From positions 1-12,221 of the forward strand of contig CAAGIP010000133.1 in assembly GCA_900769955.1 (NCBI GenBank): 12,221 nt of DNA, in the 5' to 3' direction. The notes beneath the pieces were generated by a model, which did not search any database, was not told where the DNA came from, and was given only the letters and a program-made list of their open reading frames with translations. Position 1 is the first letter of the stretch, and each line of letters starts with the position of its first letter. Source of the stretch: Spirochaetia bacterium. GTDB lineage: Bacteria; Spirochaetota; Spirochaetia; Sphaerochaetales; Sphaerochaetaceae. A program made the position numbers and the translations under genes. Positions 7,643 to 12,221 of this stretch are shown piece by piece.

Positions 7643-7735
7643 TCACCATAGCCCAGTTGAATGCAGAATGCAACCAGGAATTACCCAATAGAGGAATGAT
7701 CGCTCACCGGTCATTACCTTAAGAAGGATCTGCAT
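7643..7735 (-). CDS. Possible 30-codon leader peptide upstream of lacZ
   Basis: ATG at 7735 is preceded by AAGGAG (7743-7748) with a 7-nt gap, a far better ribosome site than anything before the lacZ ATG. The frame encodes 30 residues, starting MQILLKVMTGERSF, with a hydrophobic middle, and ends with TGA at 7645-7643. Only 5 nt then separate it from the lacZ ATG (7637), an ideal distance for ribosomes to restart. It is in a different frame from lacZ. I do not recognise the peptide. It may be a translational-coupling leader, the tail of a lost upstream gene, or a chance frame. A second in-frame ATG at codon 8 follows AAGG. Confidence 0.45.
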   Translation of the reverse strand: MQILLKVMTGERSFLYWVIPGCILHSTGLW

Positions 7736-7741
7736 TGTAAT

Positions 7742-7763
7742 ACTCCTTAAGGTTAATTGGAGT
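7742..7763 (-). promoter_or_regulatory. Small hairpin that could mask the SD of the lacZ leader frame
   Basis: On the - strand ACTCC (7763-7759) pairs with GGAGT (7746-7742) around a 12-nt loop, and GGAGT includes the core of the AAGGAG ribosome site. A second 8-bp inverted repeat (TGTAATAC 7736-7743, GTATTACA 7786-7793) surrounds it. No convincing -35/-10 pair was found upstream. Confidence 0.3.
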
Positions 7764-7830
7764 CAGTATGAAAATCAGAATATCCGTATTACAGTAAAAA
7801 AAGACAGATGGAATGCTCTTCCGCTTTGCA

Positions 7831-7856
7831 AAAACCGCCCGAGAGAGGGCGGTTTC
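7831..7856 (-). terminator. Strong terminator after the envelope gene pair
   Basis: Stem AAACCGCCC (7855-7847 read on the - strand) with GGGCGGTTT (7840-7832), 6-nt loop, then further T residues on the - strand. It begins 7 nt after the upstream gene's stop and separates that operon from lacZ. The + strand side also ends in TTTCTTTC, so it may work in both directions. Confidence 0.9.
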
Positions 7857-7862
7857 TTTCAC

Positions 7863-9044
7863 TTATACTGAAAAAGAGAAGAATGTTCCGAACCTCAGGC
7901 GGTCAAGCCCGCAGGTAAGTCCTGCCTTAATACCGTCATGGGTAAAGGACACTCCGATATTCCTGTTTTCAAGCATCACTTCCAGTGAGGTCCTCTCAGA
8001 AAAAATTCTTTCATAGGAAAAGTCAAAGATGCTCCAGAGATCGGCACTCTTCAGGTTAAGGAGGGATGAAGCACTTACCTTCACGATGTTGTCACCGTCA
8101 TTCCAGATACCGGTCATGACAAGATCGGATGATGGCGTCCTGTAACCTCCGTCTCCGGTGAACTTCAGATCAAATGAAGCCATGTCTGTAAGCTTCCACC
8201 TCACGTACTGTGAGGAGGAAGGGAAATTCCTTAGGTCGAGTGTTAATGACAACTCATCCGAAAGTCTGTAGGTCAGACCTGTGCTGACGGCTATCTGAAG
8301 GCCGAAACGGAAGTCCTCGCTGAAGAGGGAGATGAAATCAGCGGTAAGGCGTCCTTTCAGCATGTTTGAGTTAAGAACAGTGTTTCTTACAAGCACTTCG
8401 GGTGAGAGAGAGATACCGAACGATAGCTTTTCACTGAAGAACGTGCTGTATGCAAGTGATGCGCCGCCCTTTATGAGAAGTTCCCCGTTCTCAGCTGAGA
8501 ACAGTGAAGATGTCCCGTCAAAGCCCGCGGAAAAGAACCACTTCCAGCCGAAACCGTTTTTAAAGTGCGCTCCGTTCATCGAAAGCGAGAATGACGGCTC
8601 CGACGGTCCGGTAATGGAAGACAGTACTCCTTCACCTGCCAGGGATGAGAGCACGAAGCTTCTTCTCACCTTCCCGTATCGATCTGAAAGGAAAGTGTTT
8701 TTCAGATACGAGTCGATCATCGCCTTATCAAGTTCATCATTTCCCGTAAAGCCGGGGAATGTCGCATCAAACTCCGAAAAGGCCGAAACCGCTGCAGGAT
8801 CAGACTTCCAGAAGGCAATGTCCTTATCCAGGAGAGTCTTCACGGCCTTATCGGAATAAATGTCAAGCGACATGGGATCGGCAAGGAACTTTACACCGTC
8901 CACGCTGGCGCTCCCATCCACCCTGATGGTGAAGGGCTCATCAACCGCACTCCCTGCAAGGCGCGATGGGGAAAGGAAAAGATCGGAAGCGAACAGAGTG
9001 CCGCACACTGCCACCAAAAGAATCAATACAAATGTTTTTTTCAC
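7863..9044 (-). CDS. Exported protein, predicted outer-membrane beta-barrel, unknown function
   Basis: I do not recognise the family. The 393-residue protein starts with a clean signal peptide: Lys-Lys, a hydrophobic run (about 4-18) and likely cleavage after Ala19 in LFASD. A cysteine at 14 lacks a proper lipobox. About residues 20-125 look globular (DELDKAMIDSYLKNTFL helix). From about 145 to the end there are repeated short alternating segments rich in Phe, Ser, Leu and Gly, separated by charged or polar turns, as in a beta-barrel, and the last residues are RFGTFFSFSV. The start is GTG at 9044 with AGGAGGT (9051-9057) 6 nt upstream; a longer in-frame start at 9194 would lie inside the preceding gene and hide the signal peptide. 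It follows the lipoprotein gene by 4 nt and is closed by a strong terminator, so the two products probably work together in the outer membrane. Confidence 0.8.
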   Translation of the reverse strand: MKKTFVLILLVAVCGTLFASDLFLSPSRLAGSAVDEPFTIRVDGSASVDGVKFLADPMSLDIYSDKAVKTLLDKDIAFWKSDPAAVSAFSEFDATFPGFTGNDELDKAMIDSYLKNTFLSDRYGKVRRSFVLSSLAGEGVLSSITGPSEPSFSLSMNGAHFKNGFGWKWFFSAGFDGTSSLFSAENGELLIKGGASLAYSTFFSEKLSFGISLSPEVLVRNTVLNSNMLKGRLTADFISLFSEDFRFGLQIAVSTGLTYRLSDELSLTLDLRNFPSSSQYVRWKLTDMASFDLKFTGDGGYRTPSSDLVMTGIWNDGDNIVKVSASSLLNLKSADLWSIFDFSYERIFSERTSLEVMLENRNIGVSFTHDGIKAGLTCGLDRLRFGTFFSFSV

Positions 9045-9048
9045 GGCC

Positions 9049-10746
9049 TTACCTCCTTTCAAGCACATAGACATAGGGATTGACCGGATCAAGCGGATTC
9101 TTAAAAAGCCCCAGATTGACGAAATCACTGTTCCTGCCGATACCCTTATTGGAGAAGACGAGAACCGGTTTTCCATCCCTGACGGTGAACTCAAATATTG
9201 TCTCCGTCGTAAGCTCCATGAAAAGTGCCTTTGAAAGCACTTCCGATACCATCCTGTCCCCTATGACAGTCTCGCTCTTCGGCTTCCAGGATGATGGAGT
9301 CATGGTAGTCGTATTCCACTTCTTATTATTCCAGACATACGCTTTCATGTAAGGCTTTGATGTATTGCTGAAGCTTATGTAGGAAGAAACAGGTTCTTCC
9401 ACCAGAGGCGCGATGACATGCTCAGTCCCTTCATAAGCACTGTCTCCGGAGCTGACCTTTATCTCATAAGGGTAAATGCCTTCATCACGGCCAGTGACGC
9501 TCACTTCAAAGACGGACCTTATTCCATAGTCTCCTGCACTGTACCTGTAAATACCCTCGAATGATGAAGTGGATACCTTGTCACTCCATACTGACACGGA
9601 ACCGTCCTTCAGCTTTGCCGAAACCGAAATGTCATAAACAGTACGGCTTACGAGCCCTGATAATGATACTGATGTTTTTCCATCTCCTTCCGCCACATCC
9701 GAGATGACGATGTCAGGATACTTCCTTCCCGCTCTCTCCTCTGCAACTGCAGTGACAGTGTATGAGGCACCCTCCACGTAAGGCCATGAAAGAATGATCT
9801 CATTCTGAATCACATTCTCTTCGGGCTTCACGGGAGTCAGGACCGTCTGTCTGTTTGAGTATGCATTAACCGTGTTTCCCGTCACGGCAACGACATAAAA
9901 CTCCATTCTTGCAAGGGAAGGAAGTTCTGAGAAGGGAAGCTTACCGGCGCTTCCTGCCTTTATGAAGTGCTGAAGTTCTCCATCCACAAGATAGAGCACA
10001 GCTCCATCAGGAACACTTCCTGAGAGTGTGTACGAACCATCACTCTTCACTTTGAATTCCAGCGAGGGATCCATCCCGCTCCATGCGGGAATAGTAACGA
10101 GTGCCGCTTTATCTCCCCACTCACCTTCCCTGTATGCATGCTGTATGTGGATTTCATATGTAAGATCAGGATCAAGACCTGAGATCGTAATTGTCTCAGT
10201 CCTTGATGAAGCGGCCTGTCCGCTTTCCTCTCGGACGTATATGGGATCCTGATTCACATCCACCCACCAGGCCCTGTAGTGCATTCCCTCTTCCAGGACA
10301 AACGATACTTCAGCCGAGTTTTTGTTTCTCTTTTCGACATAGCTAACGGGAGCTGACGCAGGAGGAAGTTCCTTAATGTCACGGGTCCTGAATGAAAATG
10401 TCTTTTCAACATCCTTAACAGCACTTCCGGACTTTGCTGCAAGGGACACTGTGTAGAGAGTGTCACTTTCAAGTCCCTTAACTTCCCTCTTAAGCCTTCC
10501 TGAGGAAAAGTCCCTTGAGGGGATTACATCCGTGATTATGTCCCCTACTTTAAGAGAATAGGATACAGCACCAGGTATTGGTGCAAACGAAAGGGTGCAT
10601 GAGTCGTAGCCCGGCTCTGCCGCCCACTCGGGGTCGGCAGATACTGCACTCTCAAATGCAATGCTCTCACTGAGCTTTTCCGGATACTCGGCACCGCTGC
10701 ATGAGACAAGCAGACACAGAAGTGCCATGAATAATAATCTGAACAA
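9049..10746 (-). CDS. Lipoprotein with fibronectin type III-like repeats, unknown function
   Basis: The 565-residue protein begins with a short lipoprotein signal ending in the lipobox LVSC (Cys16), so it should be lipidated and anchored to a membrane. Several beta-sandwich units of FN3 type follow. The clearest are about 45-122 (GLESDTLYTVSLAAKS), 130-220 (ISGLDPDLTYEIHIQHA) and 312-396 (LSGLVSRTVYDISVSAKLKDG), each with the typical L.P.T.Y.v.v.A pattern; a more divergent one lies between (225-305). The C-terminal part (about 400-565) is different and I do not recognise it. The start is TTG at 10746, 8 nt after GGGAGGT; the next ATG (codon 7) is too far from that site. The last codons AGG AGG TAA double as SD for the next gene. 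FN3 units commonly bind proteins or carbohydrates, so an adhesion or scaffolding role is a guess. Confidence 0.82.
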   Translation of the reverse strand: MFRLLFMALLCLLVSCSGAEYPEKLSESIAFESAVSADPEWAAEPGYDSCTLSFAPIPGAVSYSLKVGDIITDVIPSRDFSSGRLKREVKGLESDTLYTVSLAAKSGSAVKDVEKTFSFRTRDIKELPPASAPVSYVEKRNKNSAEVSFVLEEGMHYRAWWVDVNQDPIYVREESGQAASSRTETITISGLDPDLTYEIHIQHAYREGEWGDKAALVTIPAWSGMDPSLEFKVKSDGSYTLSGSVPDGAVLYLVDGELQHFIKAGSAGKLPFSELPSLARMEFYVVAVTGNTVNAYSNRQTVLTPVKPEENVIQNEIILSWPYVEGASYTVTAVAEERAGRKYPDIVISDVAEGDGKTSVSLSGLVSRTVYDISVSAKLKDGSVSVWSDKVSTSSFEGIYRYSAGDYGIRSVFEVSVTGRDEGIYPYEIKVSSGDSAYEGTEHVIAPLVEEPVSSYISFSNTSKPYMKAYVWNNKKWNTTTMTPSSWKPKSETVIGDRMVSEVLSKALFMELTTETIFEFTVRDGKPVLVFSNKGIGRNSDFVNLGLFKNPLDPVNPYVYVLERR

Positions 10747-10801
10747 AAAAAATTACCTCCCTCGATAATTACTCATGATATAAAGTAATACAAAAGGGAG
10801 G
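10745..10801 (-). promoter_or_regulatory. Hairpin with T8 tract covering the lipoprotein ribosome site: terminator or attenuator
   Basis: On the - strand CCTCCCT (10801-10795) pairs with AGGGAGG (10762-10756), and inside it ATTACT (10789-10784) pairs with AGTAAT (10773-10768), leaving a symmetric internal loop and a 10-nt apical loop. TAA and then eight T residues (10752-10745) follow. The 3' arm is the lipoprotein gene's SD, and the T tract runs into its TTG start. The structure could terminate aroB transcripts, attenuate readthrough, or block translation. Confidence 0.6.
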
Positions 10802-10812
10802 ATCAGGCAAAT

Positions 10813-11889
10813 TTATCTGGTTCTCGGACTTACGATAACGGCACTCTGTACCATTTTCATATCGAGCTGCCTTAAAACAGGCTTTCCCTGTCCTTCAAGC
10901 AGGACGAACTTCACGCTGCCCGCCATGCGCTTCTTGTCCTTGGCAATCGCTTCCTGGAACTCAAGCCATTCACCGCGTCCGACACGGTAGTCCATATCGA
11001 AGGGATACATTGAGAAAAGCTTCATACCCTTTTCATAAAACGCCTTATCGATGAGCCCCATTGCAAGACTGATGTCCAGTGCCCTTCCGCATCCCCAGGC
11101 AACGGCCTTGCCGTGGCTGAGGCCTGAAAAGTGATTCACGGCTTCAAGGGCATGGGCAAAAGTGTGTCCCAGATTGAGCGCACTCCTGATACCCTTCTTC
11201 TCCTCGGGATCCCTCTCTATGTAGCTGTTCTTCACTGCTATTGAGAGCTTAACCATTTCTGAAAGCACGTCCCGCTGACGCTCAAGCACGGCATCATGGT
11301 TTTTCACCAGGAAATCATAAAGTTCCGTATCAGGGGAAAGCAGCGCATGCTTCAGCACTTCACCCAGTCCTGAGATGTATTCGCTCTCTGAAAGAGTCCT
11401 CAAAGTATCCGCGGCGATAAGGACATCCTCCGCGGGATGGAACGTGCCGATGAGGTTCTTTGCACCGGCATAGTCGATCGCGGTCTTGCCGCCTACCCCT
11501 GCATCGACCATCGATAAAAGCGTGGTAGGGACGAGCACGAGGCGTGTTCCCCTCATGTAGAGGGAGGAAGCAAGGGCAGTCATGTCGCAGACCACACCGC
11601 CGCCGAAGGCAATGAAGACGCTGTCACGGGCAAGACGGAGATCAAGGGCCGTCGATATGATCCTCTCAATACTCTTCCAGTTCTTGTTCTTCTCCCCGCT
11701 TTCAAGCACAACCCTGTTTAAGGGCAGGTTCCTGAATAAAGGTGCCGTATTGGTATCGAAGACCCAGAGCGCGTTACGGCCATAGGTTCCCAGCTGATGT
11801 GATAAATCCTTAATGTCCTGACTGAAATATACGTTTGTCACCTTTCCGTTCTGGAGAGTGACGCTGAAGACTTTTTCCATAGAGTGCAT
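10813..11889 (-). CDS. aroB: 3-dehydroquinate synthase
   Basis: This enzyme catalyses the second step of the shikimate pathway, cyclising DAHP to 3-dehydroquinate with bound NAD and a divalent metal, in the cytoplasm. The 358-residue length is normal. Visible: the NAD-binding GGGVVCDMTA (96-105), then VPTTLLSMVDAGVGGKTAIDY (120-140) and KNLIGTFHPAEDVLI. The metal ligands are Glu177 in GLGEVLKHAL, His242 in LNLGHTFAHALEA and His259 in LSHGKAVAWG. Catalytic lysines (Lys135, and the KDKKRM region at about 317-321) are present. Two in-frame ATG codons (11889 and 11880) could start it and neither has a clear SD; I list the first. No other aro gene is in the window. The downstream lipoprotein gene may receive readthrough past the hairpin at 10745-10801. 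Confidence 0.96.
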   Translation of the reverse strand: MHSMEKVFSVTLQNGKVTNVYFSQDIKDLSHQLGTYGRNALWVFDTNTAPLFRNLPLNRVVLESGEKNKNWKSIERIISTALDLRLARDSVFIAFGGGVVCDMTALASSLYMRGTRLVLVPTTLLSMVDAGVGGKTAIDYAGAKNLIGTFHPAEDVLIAADTLRTLSESEYISGLGEVLKHALLSPDTELYDFLVKNHDAVLERQRDVLSEMVKLSIAVKNSYIERDPEEKKGIRSALNLGHTFAHALEAVNHFSGLSHGKAVAWGCGRALDISLAMGLIDKAFYEKGMKLFSMYPFDMDYRVGRGEWLEFQEAIAKDKKRMAGSVKFVLLEGQGKPVLRQLDMKMVQSAVIVSPRTR

Positions 11890-11914
11890 TCTATTCGCAA
11901 ATGCTTTTCTTTGA

Positions 11915-11927
11915 AAGTAATCTACTT
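11915..11927. repeat. Short inverted repeat between divergent aroB and desulfurase genes
   Basis: AAGTA-ATC-TACTT lies in the 63-bp gap between the two start codons and overlaps two copies of TTGAAA (11911-11916 and 11926-11931). It could be a regulator site or part of overlapping promoters. It is too short to be sure. I could not fix a -35/-10 pair in either direction. Confidence 0.25.
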
Positions 11928-11952
11928 GAAAAAAACATCCCTTTCACTGAAA

Positions 11953-12221
11953 ATGACATCCATGCACGACAGAAGATATTTCGACAATGCCGCAACGACT
12001 GCAATAAGTGATGAGGCATTAAAGACATACATAAGCGTGAGCACCGAGTGCTTCGCAAACCCTTCATCAAAGCATAAGGAAGGCCTGAAGGCAAAAAAGA
12101 GACTTGAGGATGCAAGGCTCCATTTCGCATCGATGCTCCATGCAAAACCGGAAAACCTCTTCTTCACAAGCGGGGCAAGTGAATCGATAGCACAGGTACT
12201 CTCTTCCCTGCTCTGGGCAAA
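11953..12221 (+). CDS. Cysteine desulfurase-like protein (class V aminotransferase fold), N-terminal part
   Basis: Members of this PLP-dependent family (NifS/IscS/SufS) take sulfur from cysteine for Fe-S cluster or thio-cofactor synthesis. The frame runs off the right edge after 89 codons. Seen: YFDNAATT (residues 9-16), the NPSSKHKEGLKAKKRLEDAR segment (37-55) matching the family's NPSS.H..G..A pattern, and FTSGASES (71-78), the cofactor-phosphate loop. The usual SGTTESNN or SGATESNN is altered here (SGASESIAQ). The PLP lysine and active-site cysteine lie beyond the window, so catalytic type cannot be judged. The start may be ATG 11953 or 11962; neither has a good SD. The gene is divergent from aroB. 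Confidence 0.85.
   Translation, partial: MTSMHDRRYFDNAATTAISDEALKTYISVSTECFANPSSKHKEGLKAKKRLEDARLHFASMLHAKPENLFFTSGASESIAQVLSSLLWA

Noticed and set aside
7638..7688. Longer lacZ start (TTG at 7688) giving 17 extra residues
   Set aside because: No SD before it; GH2 homology begins at the ATG at 7637, and the extension overlaps the better-supported leader frame.
7764..7830. Promoter for lacZ on the - strand
   Set aside because: A TATTCT box is present, but no acceptable -35 element at 16-18 bp; not strong enough to call.
8332..8859. 175-residue + strand open frame opposite the beta-barrel gene
   Set aside because: Antisense shadow of a gene with a clear signal peptide and SD.
9045..9194. Longer start for the beta-barrel protein at 9194
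   Set aside because: It lies inside the lipoprotein gene and would bury a clear signal peptide; GTG 9044 has a near-perfect SD.
11891..12167. Two - strand open frames opposite the cysteine desulfurase
   Set aside because: The opposite strand has clear class V aminotransferase motifs; these frames have none.

Overview
The window looks like a chromosomal segment of a diderm (two-membrane) bacterium of moderate G+C. It carries a lipoprotein signal peptide, a signal-peptide protein with beta-barrel character, and ordinary housekeeping genes with strong Shine-Dalgarno (SD) sites. My best guess is a host-associated spirochaete (Sphaerochaeta/Treponema-like). That rests on general protein character rather than a diagnostic gene, so treat it as inference.

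Left part, + strand: the 3' end of hisS (histidyl-tRNA synthetase) overlaps by 4 nt a DEAH-box RNA helicase of the HrpA type, and a hairpin terminator follows (3413-3442). Next comes a low-G+C accessory patch (about 3440-4740). It holds an ABC-transporter ATPase on the - strand that has lost its Walker A half, a roughly 240-bp stretch without a convincing gene, and a complete YefM-YoeB type toxin-antitoxin operon with a readable promoter and a paired TGTACA-type operator.

Middle, - strand: a GH2 beta-galactosidase (lacZ) with both catalytic glutamates. A 30-codon open frame with an excellent SD ends 5 nt before its probable ATG, and a small hairpin covers that SD. The lacZ and toxin-antitoxin operons converge on a 26-bp perfect palindrome.

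Right part, - strand: aroB (3-dehydroquinate synthase), then a fibronectin-III-like lipoprotein and a signal-peptide, beta-rich presumed outer-membrane protein, ending in a strong terminator (7831-7856). The last two genes are 4 nt apart and the SD of the second is embedded in the last codons of the first. Between aroB and the lipoprotein gene a long hairpin followed by eight T residues contains the lipoprotein SD in its 3' arm. It could terminate aroB transcripts, attenuate the envelope pair, or mask its translation start. Divergent from aroB, the first 89 codons of a cysteine desulfurase-like (class V aminotransferase fold) protein run off the right edge.

Most of the window is ordinary. The parts worth a second look are the uncharacterised lipoprotein/beta-barrel pair with its hairpin leader, the lacZ leader frame, and the scarred junction at the broken ABC gene.
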